Assembly: GCF_004795055.1 (NCBI RefSeq)
Contig: NZ_SSBJ01000035.1
Location: 1-64,000 of the forward strand
Direction: 5' to 3'
Length of the DNA: 64,000 bases
From: Streptomyces sp. A1136
Lineage (GTDB): Bacteria > Actinomycetota > Actinomycetes > Streptomycetales > Streptomycetaceae
The position numbers were made by a program, and so were the translations under genes. Position 1 is the stretch's first letter. Every line of letters begins with the position of its first letter. This document shows, piece by piece, positions 25,781 through 34,231 of the stretch. Under the pieces are notes generated by a model, which saw nothing but the letters and a program-made list of their open reading frames with translations, made no database searches and had not been told where the DNA came from.

Positions 25781-26770
25781 CTACTTCTTGAGCAGACCCT
25801 TGGATTCCAGGTAGGCCTTGGCGACATCGGCCGCCTTCGCGCGCTCCGCGTCCACCTTCCGGTTGAGCTCGACGAGGTCGGCGGTCGTCAGCGTCTTGGT
25901 GAGCCCGTCGAGCGCCGCCGCGACCTCCGGGGTACCGGCGTCCTTGGCGTTGACGACCGGCAGGACGTTGTCGGCGTTCTGGAGCTTCTTGTCGTCCTCC
26001 AGCAGGACCAGGCCGTAGGTGTCGAGCGTGGCGTCGGTGGTCGTGGTCAGCACGAGTTGGTCCTCGCCGTCCTTGACGGCCTGCTTGGCCTGCGGGGTGC
26101 CGACCCCCTTCGGGTCAATACCGGAGACCGCAATTCCGTATGTCTTCTCCAGCCCCGGACGACAGAAGGGACGGACGGCGCATTCGTCGCCGGCCGCGAT
26201 CTTCACCTTGAGTCCCGACTTGCCAAGATCGGAAAGGGTCTTGAGGTTGTTCTTGGCGGCGAATTCCTTCGTCACCGCGAAAGCGTTCTGGTCGACCGCC
26301 GAACCCGCGGGCAGGACCTTGAGGCCCAGCGGCGTCGCGAGCTTCTCCAGCGCCGCCACCGTCGCCGTGGCGTCGCTCGACGCGACCGGCTTGTCCTTCG
26401 GCGCGTCCTTGCCGTTCACCTTGGCGTTCAGGAACTCGGCGAGGGTGGCCGCGTACTCCGGGACGACGTCTATCTCGCCCTTCTCCAGCGACGGCTCGTA
26501 CAGCTCGCGGTTGTTGACCGTGGTGACGGAGGTCGAGTAGCCCGCGTCGCGCAAAACCTGCGCGTACAGCTCCGCCAGCACGTTGGACTCGGTGAAGCCG
26601 GCCGCGCCGATCACCAGCTTGCCCTTGGCGCCGCCCTCCGAGGAGGAAGAGGACGAGGCCGAACCGCCGTCCTTCGACTTCTCCAGGCTGTCGCCGCCGC
26701 ACGCGGTGAGCGATGCGGCCAGGGCGGCCGCACCGAGCGTCGCGCCGAGGACGTGCAGGGACTTGCTCAT
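25781..26770 (-). CDS. Glycine betaine/osmoprotectant ABC transporter substrate-binding lipoprotein
   Basis: 329 aa. Signal peptide ending in a lipobox (AASLTACGG), so the mature protein is anchored by a lipidated Cys at about residue 24. A Ser-rich linker precedes an OpuC/ProX-type binding domain: KLVIGAAGFTESNVLAELYAQ, VTTVNNRELYEPSLEKGEID, VVPEYAATLAEFLN, FAVTKEFAAKNNLKTLSDL and TTDATLDTYGLVLLEDD. Ligand is expected to be a quaternary amine such as glycine betaine or choline. The ATG at 26770 follows GGAGGAGC. It is last in the minus-strand operon with two permease genes; the ATPase is divergent. Confidence 0.93.
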   Translation of the reverse strand: MSKSLHVLGATLGAAALAASLTACGGDSLEKSKDGGSASSSSSSEGGAKGKLVIGAAGFTESNVLAELYAQVLRDAGYSTSVTTVNNRELYEPSLEKGEIDVVPEYAATLAEFLNAKVNGKDAPKDKPVASSDATATVAALEKLATPLGLKVLPAGSAVDQNAFAVTKEFAAKNNLKTLSDLGKSGLKVKIAAGDECAVRPFCRPGLEKTYGIAVSGIDPKGVGTPQAKQAVKDGEDQLVLTTTTDATLDTYGLVLLEDDKKLQNADNVLPVVNAKDAGTPEVAAALDGLTKTLTTADLVELNRKVDAERAKAADVAKAYLESKGLLKK

Positions 26771-26861
26771 GTGGTGCTCCTCCAAGGAAGTGGGGCGAAC
26801 GGAAGACGACGAAATCGAACAGGACGGCCGGTGGGGCGACCGACGGGACGGGCAGGGACCG

Positions 26862-27533
26862 TCAGCGGGCCGCCGACGGGTGGCGCGGGAGCAGCCGGTC
26901 CGCCGCCACCAGCACCCCCTCCACCAGCAGGGCCAGCAGCGCCACGAGTACGGCGCCCGCCACCACCTGCGCGGTGTTGTAGGTGTTGAACCCGGCGGTG
27001 ATGATCCGGCCCAGACCACCCTGGCCGACCATCGCCGCGATCGTGGCGGTGGCGATGACCTGGACGGCGCCCGAGCGCAGCCCCGTCATCACCAGCCCCC
27101 GGGCCAGGGGCAGTTCCACCCGCAGGAAGAGCTGGCCCCCGGACATCCCCATGCCCCGGGCCGCCTCGACCACCGACCGGTCCACCTCGCGCACGCCCAC
27201 GTACGCGTTGGTCAGCAGCGGCGGGATGGCGAACAGCACCAGCGCGATGACGGTCGGCAGATAGCCGGCGCTGCGCAGCGGCGACACCATGAAGAGGGCC
27301 AGCACCGCGAAGACGGGGACGGCCCGCCCCACGTTGGACACGTTCACCGCGAGGGCGCCGCCCTTGCCGAGATGGCCGAGCCACAGTCCGAGCGGCAGCG
27401 CCACCGCGCAGGCGACGGCCAGCGCGATCCCGCTGACGAACACGTGCTCGCCGAGCCGGTGCCACACACCGTTCTCCCCGGCCCAGTTGGCCCCGTCCGT
27501 CAGCCAGTCCCACGCCCCGCCCAGTACGCCCAC
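26862..27533 (-). CDS. Osmoprotectant ABC transporter permease (first of two)
   Basis: 223 aa, five to six membrane helices, with the OpuCB/OpuCD permease signature: VAVNVSNVGRAVPVFAVLAL-like segment (ALAVNVSNVGRAVPVFAVLA), NAYVGVREVDRSVVEAARGM, the EAA loop AARGMGMSGGQLFLRVELP that contacts the ATPase, and VGQGGLGRIITAGFNTYNTA. It lies 3 nt after the other permease gene and 91 nt before the binding-protein gene. Start ATG at 27533. Confidence 0.92.
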   Translation of the reverse strand: MGVLGGAWDWLTDGANWAGENGVWHRLGEHVFVSGIALAVACAVALPLGLWLGHLGKGGALAVNVSNVGRAVPVFAVLALFMVSPLRSAGYLPTVIALVLFAIPPLLTNAYVGVREVDRSVVEAARGMGMSGGQLFLRVELPLARGLVMTGLRSGAVQVIATATIAAMVGQGGLGRIITAGFNTYNTAQVVAGAVLVALLALLVEGVLVAADRLLPRHPSAAR

Positions 27534-27536
27534 GGC

Positions 27537-28244
27537 TCAGGCCCCCTCGACCGTGACGGGCACGGGAACGTCCGGCGTCGCGGCCCCACGCGGCGCCCGA
27601 CCCGCCCGGGTCCACGGCGTGAGCAGCCGCTGTACGCCGAGCAACAGCAGGTCCGCAACCAGCGCGAGCAGCACGCACAACACGGAGGCCGTGAGCACCT
27701 GCGCCTTGAAGGAACTGTTCACGGCGGGGGCGATGAGGTTGCCCAGCCCGCCCTTGCCCACGATGGAGCCGACGGTCGTCAGTGCCACGGTGGAGACGGT
27801 GGCGATCCGCACCCCGGCCAGCAGCGCGGGCAGCGCCAGCGGCAGCTCGACCTGCCACAGCAGCCGACCCGGCCCGTATCCCATCCCGCGCGCCGCTTCC
27901 CGTACGTCCTCGGGCACGGCGGCCAGCCCGGCCATCACGTTGCGGACCAGGATGGTCAGCGAGTACAGCACCAGGCCGGTCACCACCAACGCCGCCGACA
28001 GCCCGAAGAGGGGCAGCAGCAGCGAGAACATGGCGAGCGACGGGATCGTGTAGAGCAGGGTGGTCAGCCCGAGGACGGGGGCAGCCCAGCGGCGGCCCCG
28101 GCGGGCCAGCAGTGCGAGCGGGACCGACAGGGCGATACCGATCAACACCGAGACGACGGTGATCCACACGTGCTGGACGGTGGCGTCGGTGAGCTCCTGG
28201 GAGCGCGAGGTGACGTAGTCCCAGCAGAACCAGTCGTTCGCCAC
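27537..28244 (-). CDS. Osmoprotectant ABC transporter permease (second of two)
   Basis: 235 aa membrane permease paralogous to the downstream gene: QHVWITVVSVLIGIALSVPL, YTIPSLAMFSLLLPLFG, the ATPase-contact loop VPEDVREAARGMGYGPGRLL and VGSIVGKGGLGNLIAPAVNS. The C-terminus extends into an Arg/Pro-rich tail. The GTG at 28244 (starting ANDWFCWDYVTSRSQEL) is preferred to a GTG 30 nt upstream because AAAGGA stands at the right distance before it. First gene of the leftward operon; the region 28245-28436 is shared with the divergent ATPase and must hold both promoters. Confidence 0.92.
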   Translation of the reverse strand: MANDWFCWDYVTSRSQELTDATVQHVWITVVSVLIGIALSVPLALLARRGRRWAAPVLGLTTLLYTIPSLAMFSLLLPLFGLSAALVVTGLVLYSLTILVRNVMAGLAAVPEDVREAARGMGYGPGRLLWQVELPLALPALLAGVRIATVSTVALTTVGSIVGKGGLGNLIAPAVNSSFKAQVLTASVLCVLLALVADLLLLGVQRLLTPWTRAGRAPRGAATPDVPVPVTVEGA

Positions 28245-28436
28245 GAGACAGTTCCTTTTGTCCACCCCGCTCACCTCCTCTCACCGAACGCATACGTTTT
28301 CGACCAAGCGGCCGTTGCCCGAGGGCAAGGCCGGGACCCGACCATAACCCCCGACACCGACAATGGCCGGAATCCTTCGCAGTCAGGCAACACGCCCTTC
28401 ACACACCTTGCCCGTCGGGTGAGGAAAGATGGCGAG

Positions 28437-29399
28437 GTGATTCGATTCGAGCATGTGACCAAGCGCTACCCCGACGGGACCACGGCCGTCCAGGACCTGT
28501 CCTTCGAGGTGGCGGAGGGTGAGCTGGTCACGCTGGTCGGCCCCTCCGGCTGCGGCAAGACGACCACGATGAAGATGGTCAACCGGCTTATCGAGCCGAC
28601 CTCCGGCCGCATCCTGCTGGCCGGCGAGGACATCTCCACCGCGGACCCCGTCGAGCTGCGCCGCCGCATCGGCTACGTCATCCAGCAGGTCGGGCTGTTC
28701 CCCCACAAGACGGTGCTGGAGAACACCGCCACCGTGCCCCGGCTCGTCGGCACCCCGAAGGCCAAGGCCCGCGCCCGCGCCGCCGAGCTGCTCGAACTCG
28801 TCGGCCTGGACCCCTCGGTGTACGGCGACCGGTACCCCGAGCAGCTGTCCGGCGGCCAGCGCCAGCGCGTCGGAGTGGCCCGCGCGCTCGCCGCCGACCC
28901 GCCGGTGCTGCTGATGGACGAGCCCTTCGGCGCGGTCGACCCGGTGGTGCGCGAACGCCTCCAGAACGAGTTCCTGGAGCTCCAACGCACCGTCCGCAAG
29001 ACGATCCTGCTGGTCACCCACGACCTGGAGGAGGCGATCCGGCTCGGCGACCGCATCGCCGTCTACGGCACGGGCACCATCGAGCAGTTCGCCCGCCCGT
29101 CCGTGGTGCTGGCCGCGCCCGCCACCGAGTACGTGGCCTCCTTCGTCGGCGCCGACCGGGGCCTCAAACGCCTCGCGGTCACCCCCGTCGACACGACCGA
29201 CCTCGCCCCGGCGGACGGGTCCGCCCCGGCCGTCGCCGTACCGCTGGGGGCCACGCTGCGCGAGGCGCTCGCGGCGCTGCTCCAGGAGGACTCGGGCCGG
29301 GTCGGGGTCGAGGACCCGGACTCCGGCGCGCTGCTCGGCGTACTGACGCCCGAGGCCGTGCACCGGGCCCTGCGCCGGGCGCACCTCCAGGAGGCGTGA
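28437..29399 (+). CDS. Osmoprotectant ABC transporter ATP-binding protein
   Basis: 320 aa. ATPase domain with Walker A GPSGCGKTT, Q-loop QQVGLFPH, signature LSGGQRQRV, Walker B VLLMDEPFGAVD and switch His in LLVTHDLEEAI, typical of the OpuCA/ProV group. About 70 C-terminal residues resemble a single CBS-like regulatory module (ALAALLQEDSGRVGVEDPDS) rather than the usual CBS pair. The GTG at 28437 begins IRFEHVTKRYPDG; a much longer in-frame extension upstream is antisense to the permeases and not real. It energises the two permeases encoded divergently. Confidence 0.93.
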   Translation: MIRFEHVTKRYPDGTTAVQDLSFEVAEGELVTLVGPSGCGKTTTMKMVNRLIEPTSGRILLAGEDISTADPVELRRRIGYVIQQVGLFPHKTVLENTATVPRLVGTPKAKARARAAELLELVGLDPSVYGDRYPEQLSGGQRQRVGVARALAADPPVLLMDEPFGAVDPVVRERLQNEFLELQRTVRKTILLVTHDLEEAIRLGDRIAVYGTGTIEQFARPSVVLAAPATEYVASFVGADRGLKRLAVTPVDTTDLAPADGSAPAVAVPLGATLREALAALLQEDSGRVGVEDPDSGALLGVLTPEAVHRALRRAHLQEA

Positions 29400-29422
29400 G
29401 GCGCGAACCGCCTTGACGGAAA

Positions 29423-29459
29423 AGGAGAGTGACCGCCCCTCAGGGCCCGTCACTCTCCT
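29423..29459. terminator. Terminator between convergent ABC ATPase and esterase genes
   Basis: An 11-bp perfect stem, AGGAGAGTGAC (29423-29433) with GTCACTCTCCT (29449-29459), with a 15-nt loop that can itself pair. It is 24 nt after the ATPase stop. Confidence 0.8.
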
Positions 29460-29516
29460 CGCTTCCACCCGCCGGACCCCGCCCGACGTCCGCCGGCTCC
29501 CCGCCGGCGGCCCGGG

Positions 29517-30626
29517 TCAGGCCTGCATCCGGCCGCTCAGCCACACCAGCATCGGCGCGATCTCGCGGCGCCAGGTGTTGAAGTTGTGGCCGCCGCTGTC
29601 GAGCACGATCGAGGAGACCCGGTCCGAGCCCTTGACCAGCGTGATGAACTTCTTGGTGTCGTTCAGGTTGTCCTCGCCCTTCTCGCTGGTCGTGACGAGG
29701 AAGGAGGTGCCGGTCGGCTTCTTGTGCTCGACGCTGTGCAGGACGTCGGCGCGCTTCCTCAACTTGTCGTCGCCCTTGAACAGGTCACCGGTCGTCGGGT
29801 CGTCGGCGGCCTGGTAGTACGCGGACAGGCCCACCCCGGCGCCGTAGGTCTGCGGGTAGTGCGCGGCGATCTTCAGCGCGCAGTAGCCGCCCGTGGAGTT
29901 CCCGACGAAGCCCATGTTCTGCGGCTTCTTGCCCACCCGGAAGGTGGACTGGATCGCCTGCGGCAGGTCCTGTCCGAAGAAGGTCTCGGTCTGCGGGCCG
30001 CCCGGGATGTCCACGCACTCCGTGTCACGCGGAGGGGCGATCGTGGGGCGCAGCATCACCAGGATCATCGGCTGCATCTTGCCCGCTTTGGCCTGCTTGA
30101 AGGCCGTCATGGGGTAGTTCAGCCCTTTGATCAGGTTCTCGGCCGTGCCCGGGTAGCCCGTCAACACGACGGACGCCGGGAAGTTCTTGCTCTTGTAGTG
30201 CGGCTGGAAGTACTCCGGCGGCAGCCACACGTACCCGGGACTCGTTATCTTCGACTTGGGGCCGGTTATGGCAACCTTCAGGATCTGACCGCCGACCTGG
30301 GGCTTGGCACCACCCGGCACGTCCAGGCTCTGCTTGTCGACGACCTTGATGTCCCTGCTGCTCATCGAGTGGTCGACGACCTTGCCCATGGACGTCTGTT
30401 GGCCGAACAGGTCGGCCCAGGAACCGTAGAAGAGGAAGGACTTGTTCGCCGCCAGGCCGACCGCCGAGAACACGGCGAGCTGGGTCACGAGCAGGAGGCC
30501 GATCCGGCCGAGCAACGCACGCCAGGTGCGGCCCGAGAGCCGCGGCCAGAACCACACCGTGGCCGCGAAGAGCAGCACACCGAGGATGATGGCCAGGACC
30601 AGAACCGTATTACTGGTGAGACCCAT
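29517..30626 (-). CDS. Membrane-anchored esterase, alpha/beta hydrolase (Ag85/esterase D-like)
   Basis: 369 aa. Two hydrophobic helices lie near the N-terminus (VLVLAIILGVLLFAATVWFW and a second around residues 40-60), placing the catalytic domain outside the membrane. The hydrolase part has VWLPPEYFQP, FPASVVLTGYPGTAENL, the nucleophile elbow GFVGNSTGGYCALK with Ser, and a C-terminal SGGHNFNTW carrying the His. This is the fold of the mycobacterial antigen 85 and related esterases, but Streptomyces lacks mycolic acids, so the acyl substrate is unknown. The gene is divergent from the MprF-like gene, with 152 nt between them. Confidence 0.87.
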   Translation of the reverse strand: MGLTSNTVLVLAIILGVLLFAATVWFWPRLSGRTWRALLGRIGLLLVTQLAVFSAVGLAANKSFLFYGSWADLFGQQTSMGKVVDHSMSSRDIKVVDKQSLDVPGGAKPQVGGQILKVAITGPKSKITSPGYVWLPPEYFQPHYKSKNFPASVVLTGYPGTAENLIKGLNYPMTAFKQAKAGKMQPMILVMLRPTIAPPRDTECVDIPGGPQTETFFGQDLPQAIQSTFRVGKKPQNMGFVGNSTGGYCALKIAAHYPQTYGAGVGLSAYYQAADDPTTGDLFKGDDKLRKRADVLHSVEHKKPTGTSFLVTTSEKGEDNLNDTKKFITLVKGSDRVSSIVLDSGGHNFNTWRREIAPMLVWLSGRMQA

Positions 30627-30778
30627 GAGCAGTCAGTCGACTTTCTGGTGGCAGGGCTGTTTTTTCTCGACGGAAGAGTGAACCCGCTCGCCCTCGATGT
30701 CGTCCTAGGGGACGCACCACACTCCGGAGGCTGTCACGGCCTTCGGCCATATGATCTCTCGCGGAGCAACGGGAAGCG

Positions 30779-32632
30779 ATGTCTAGCAGGATAGATGGCG
30801 ATAAGTCGGGACAGGTTCCGAAGGCGGTCCGCCGAATCTTCCGCGGACCCAAGCCGGAGTCGGTGCCCGGCCTGGTAGGTACGGCCGTCATGATCGTCGG
30901 CCTTCTGGACATCGCGGCGGGCGTCTTCCCGCGATTCCGGCACAGCCGGTTCCACTCGTTCACCGAGGTGCTGCCCGGCTCCCTGGGTCCGTTCGCCGCC
31001 GCGCTCTCCATCAGTGCGGGCGTACTGATCCTGCTGCTGGCCCACGGCCTCAAGCGGCGCAAGCGGCGTGCCTGGCGGGCCGCGGTCGTCCTGCTGCCCG
31101 CCGGCGCGGTGGCGCAATTCACATACCGGCACTCCTTCCTCGGAGTGGTCATCGCGGCGGTGCTCCTCGGCCTGCTGCTGCGCCACCAGAGTGAATTCAA
31201 GGCGCTGCCGGACCCGCGCAGCCGCTGGAAGGCGCTGGCCAACTTCGTACTGATGAGCGCGGGTTCCATCGGCCTCGGCCTGGTGATCGTCAACGTCCAC
31301 CCGAACAAGGTCGTCGGCAACCCCGGCCTGTACGAGCAGATCACTCACGTGGTGTACGGGCTCTTCGGCTTCGAGGGCCCGGTCGCCTACGCGGGCCGCG
31401 TCTCCTGGACCGTCGGCTACTCCCTCGGCGCGCTCGGCATGCTGACCGCCGTCACCACCGTCTACCTGGCCTTCCGCCCGGAGCACCCGGCGGCCCGGCT
31501 CACCGCCGACGACGAGGCCAAGCTGCGTGAGCTGCTGGCCAAGCACGGCGGCCGCGACTCCCTCGGCCACTTCGCGCTGCGCCGGGACAAGGCCGTCGTC
31601 TTCTCCCCCAGCGGCAAGGCGGCCGTCACCTACCGCGTCGTCTCCGGCGTGATGCTCGCCTCCGGCGACCCGGTCGGCGACGTCGAGGCCTGGCCGGGCG
31701 CCATCGAGCGGTTCATGGAGGAGGCCAAGGCCCACTCGTGGACCCCGGCCGTCGTGGGCTGCAGCGAGACCGGCGGCGAGGTCTGGACCCGCGAAACGGG
31801 ACTGGACGCCCTGGAACTCGGGGACGAGGCGATCGTCGACGTCAAAGACTTCTCCCTCGCCGGACGCGCCATGCGCAACGTCCGGCAGATGGTGAAGCGC
31901 ATCGAGCGCAACGGGTACACCACCAAGGTCCGCCGGGTCAGCGAGCTGACCGAGGAGGAGTTGGAGCACGTCCGAGGCGCCGCCGAGGCCTGGCGCGGCA
32001 CGGACACCGAGCGCGGCTTCTCGATGGCACTGGGCCGGGTCGGCGACCCGGGCGACGGGGACTGCTTCATCGCCACCGCGCACCGCGTGGAAGAGGGCGA
32101 CACCAGCCCCTTCGGCGACCTCAAGGCCATCCTGCACTTCGTGCCGTGGGGCAAGGACGGCATGTCGCTGGAGCTGATGCGCCGCGACCGCGCCGCCGAC
32201 CCCGGCATGAACGAGCTGCTGATCGTCGCCGCCCTCGGGGCCTGCCCGGAGCTCGGCGTCGAGAAGGTCTCGCTGAACTTCGCGATGTTCCGCGCGGCCC
32301 TCGCCCGGGGCGAGAAGATCGGTGCGGGACCGGTGCTGCGGATGTGGCGCGGCCTGCTGGTCTTCCTGTCGCGCTGGTTCCAGATCGAGTCGCTGTACAA
32401 GTTCAACGAGAAGTTCCGCCCCCGCTGGGAGCCGCGCTTCATGGTCTACCGGCACACCCGCGACCTGCCCCGCATCGGTTTCGCCGTGATGCAGGCCGAG
32501 GGCTTCGTGACCCTGGCCCTGCCCCGGCTCTTCGAGAGCCGCCGCCGGCCCAAGCCGGTCCGTCCCTGCGCCCACACGCACGGCGAGTCGGTACCGGCCC
32601 AGGCGGGCGAGCGCGAGGTCCAGGCGGCGTAA
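30779..32632 (+). CDS. MprF-like protein: membrane domain plus DUF2156 aminoacyl-phosphatidylglycerol synthase-like domain
   Basis: 617 aa. The N-terminal 230 residues contain about six membrane helices (LVGTAVMIVGLLDIAAGVF, FAAALSISAGVLILLLAHGL, VIAAVLLGLLL). The C-terminal DUF2156 domain (from about 250) has RRDKAVVFSPSGKAAVTYRV, VMLASGDPVGD, MRNVRQMVKRIER, FSMALGRVGDPGD, and LNFAMFRAALARGEKIGAG. Such proteins transfer an amino acid from tRNA to phosphatidylglycerol and flip the product, lowering negative surface charge and sensitivity to cationic peptides. A lysyl-tRNA synthetase part as in mycobacterial LysX is absent. The ATG follows GGGAAG. A very strong palindrome lies after the stop. 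Confidence 0.88.
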   Translation: MSSRIDGDKSGQVPKAVRRIFRGPKPESVPGLVGTAVMIVGLLDIAAGVFPRFRHSRFHSFTEVLPGSLGPFAAALSISAGVLILLLAHGLKRRKRRAWRAAVVLLPAGAVAQFTYRHSFLGVVIAAVLLGLLLRHQSEFKALPDPRSRWKALANFVLMSAGSIGLGLVIVNVHPNKVVGNPGLYEQITHVVYGLFGFEGPVAYAGRVSWTVGYSLGALGMLTAVTTVYLAFRPEHPAARLTADDEAKLRELLAKHGGRDSLGHFALRRDKAVVFSPSGKAAVTYRVVSGVMLASGDPVGDVEAWPGAIERFMEEAKAHSWTPAVVGCSETGGEVWTRETGLDALELGDEAIVDVKDFSLAGRAMRNVRQMVKRIERNGYTTKVRRVSELTEEELEHVRGAAEAWRGTDTERGFSMALGRVGDPGDGDCFIATAHRVEEGDTSPFGDLKAILHFVPWGKDGMSLELMRRDRAADPGMNELLIVAALGACPELGVEKVSLNFAMFRAALARGEKIGAGPVLRMWRGLLVFLSRWFQIESLYKFNEKFRPRWEPRFMVYRHTRDLPRIGFAVMQAEGFVTLALPRLFESRRRPKPVRPCAHTHGESVPAQAGEREVQAA

Positions 32633-32681
32633 GGGCGCGACCGCCCCGTCCGGGGCGGCCCGCTCCCGGCGAGCGACCGCC

Positions 32682-32709
32682 CGTGCACGGGGCCGCGGCC
32701 CCGTGCACG
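32682..32709. terminator. Perfect 28-bp palindrome between the MprF-like gene and folP
   Basis: The half-site CGTGCACGGGGCCG (32682-32695) is followed at once by its exact reverse complement. Flanking CGACCGC (32674-32680) and GCGGTCG (32715-32721) can extend the stem. A smaller hairpin, CCGCCCCG with CGGGGCGG, lies at 32641-32658, just after the stop codon. Together these most likely end the MprF-like transcript before the folP promoter; a dimeric regulator site is the alternative. Confidence 0.65.
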
Positions 32710-32759
32710 AGGCCGCGGTCGGCCGGTCCCGGCCCGGACCCGGGCCCTACCCTTGAGCT

Positions 32760-33629
32760 ATGAACACCAACCACGGGGCCACCGCCAGGGGCCGGGTGAC
32801 AGGCCTGCCGGAGTGGGACCGCTGCGGGGTCATGGGCGTCGTGAACGTCACCCCCGACTCCTTCTCCGACGGCGGCCGCTGGTTCGACACCACCACCGCC
32901 GTCAAGCGCGGCCTCGACCTGGTCGCCCAGGGCGCCGACCTCGTCGACGTCGGCGGTGAGTCCACCCGTCCCGGCGCCACCCGAGTCGACGCCGAGGAAG
33001 AGCTGCGCCGCGTCGTACCCGTCGTGCGCGGCCTGGCCGCCGAGGGGGTCGTCGTCTCCGTCGACACCATGCGCGCCGAGGTCGCGGCGCAGGCCGTCGC
33101 CGCCGGTGCGCGGCTGGTCAACGACGTCAGCGGTGGGCTCGCCGACCCCGGCATGATCCCGGCGGTGGCCGCCGCCGAAGTGCCGTTCGTGGTCATGCAC
33201 TGGCGCGGGTTCAGCGCCGGCATGAACAGCCTCGCCGTCTACGAGGACGTCGTCGCCGAGGTCACCGCCGAGCTGCGGGACCGCATCGACGCCGTTATCG
33301 CCGGGGGCATCGCGCCCGAGCGGCTCGTGGTCGACCCCGGCCTGGGCTTCGCGAAGAACGCCGAGCACGACCTGGCCCTCGTGGCCCACCTGCGCGAGCT
33401 GCGGGAGCTGGGCTTCCCGCTGCTGGTCGCCGCCTCGCGGAAGCGTTTCCTCGGACGGGTCCTGGCGGGGGACGGCGCCGCCCCGCCGCCCGCCCGGGAG
33501 CGGGACGCCGCCACGGCCGCCGTGTCCGCGATCGCCGCCCACGAGGGCGCCTGGGCGGTACGGGTCCACGAGGTACGCGCGACCGCCGACGCGGTTCGGG
33601 TGGCCCGCGCCGTGGAAGGGGCACTGTGA
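32760..33629 (+). CDS. folP: Dihydropteroate synthase
   Basis: Joins 6-hydroxymethyl-dihydropterin pyrophosphate and p-aminobenzoate, the sulfonamide target step of folate synthesis. The 289-aa TIM-barrel protein has GVVNVTPDSFSDGG, VDVGGESTRPGATRV, VSVDTMRAEVA, VNDVSGG, VVDPGLGFAKN and the substrate-binding AASRKRFLGRVL, close to mycobacterial FolP1. The ATG at 32760 lies 6 nt after TACCCT with no ribosome-binding site: leaderless. It heads the operon folP, NTF2-like gene, folB, folK, DUF3180 gene. Confidence 0.96.
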   Translation: MNTNHGATARGRVTGLPEWDRCGVMGVVNVTPDSFSDGGRWFDTTTAVKRGLDLVAQGADLVDVGGESTRPGATRVDAEEELRRVVPVVRGLAAEGVVVSVDTMRAEVAAQAVAAGARLVNDVSGGLADPGMIPAVAAAEVPFVVMHWRGFSAGMNSLAVYEDVVAEVTAELRDRIDAVIAGGIAPERLVVDPGLGFAKNAEHDLALVAHLRELRELGFPLLVAASRKRFLGRVLAGDGAAPPPARERDAATAAVSAIAAHEGAWAVRVHEVRATADAVRVARAVEGAL

Positions 33630-33666
33630 TCCGTCAGACCTACCGGGAAGGGGCACGGTGAGCCGT
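33614..33666 (+). repeat. 21-bp near-perfect direct repeat spanning the folP end and the next gene start
   Basis: 33614-33634 and 33646-33666 agree at 19 of 21 positions (GGAAGGGGCAC, then t/g, GTGA, then t/g, CCGT). The first copy contains the folP stop; the second holds the ribosome-binding sequence and GTG start of the next gene. The first copy therefore also offers a pseudo-start, followed by a different frame. Confidence 0.75.
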
Positions 33667-34101
33667 ACCGACATCGAGGCCGTCGAAGAGATCAACACCG
33701 CCTTCTACGAGGCCATGGAGCAGGGGGACTTCGACGCACTGTCGGCGCTCTGGCTGGAGGACGAGATCTCCTGCGTGCACCCCGGCTGGCCGGTGCTCTC
33801 CGGGCGCGGCGAGGTGCTGCGCTCGTACGCCCTGATCATGTCCCACACCGAGTACATCCAGTTCTTCCTCACCGACACCAAGGTGGCCGTCCTCGGCGAC
33901 ACCGCCCTGGTCACCTGTACCGAGAACATCCTCAGCGGGGGGCCGGCGGAGGACAGCGGGGAGCTTGGCCCGCTGGTCGGTCAGCTGGTCGTGGCCACGA
34001 ATGTGTTCCGACGCACATCCGAGGGCTGGCGGCTGTGGTCCCACCACGGTTCACCGGTCCTTACGGACTCCGAAGATGAGGACGAAGGGGACACCGACTG
34101 A
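33658..34101 (+). CDS. NTF2-like / SnoaL-type protein in the folate operon
   Basis: 147 aa, with the NTF2 cone fold pattern: IEAVEEINTAFYEAMEQGDF helix, LSALWLEDEISCVHPGWPVL, GRGEVLRSYALIM, and a C-terminal TNVFRRTSEGWRLWSHHGSPV strand pair. These proteins are either small isomerase/hydrolase-type enzymes or binding proteins; His and Asp in SCVHPGW and LWSHHG line the usual pocket. The GTG at 33658 has AAGGGG upstream. It sits between folP and folB in the folate operon, which suggests, but does not show, a pterin-related role. The acidic tail (SEDEDEGDTD) is probably disordered. Confidence 0.88.
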   Translation: MSRTDIEAVEEINTAFYEAMEQGDFDALSALWLEDEISCVHPGWPVLSGRGEVLRSYALIMSHTEYIQFFLTDTKVAVLGDTALVTCTENILSGGPAEDSGELGPLVGQLVVATNVFRRTSEGWRLWSHHGSPVLTDSEDEDEGDTD

Positions 34102-34231
34102 CCCCATGGGCGGGGCCGGAGGTTTATCGCAGGTAAATTCGAAGGTGGACGACGCCGACCGCACTCGGCGCAGGCCAATGGCCCCGGGGAGTCCCGGGAC
34201 CGGAAGCACCTACGAAACAGGAGTGATTCGC

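Noticed and set aside
26583..28436. Extension of the ABC ATPase to a 938-residue protein
   Set aside because: The upstream part is antisense to the substrate-binding and permease genes and has no protein-like features; the ATPase starts at 28437.
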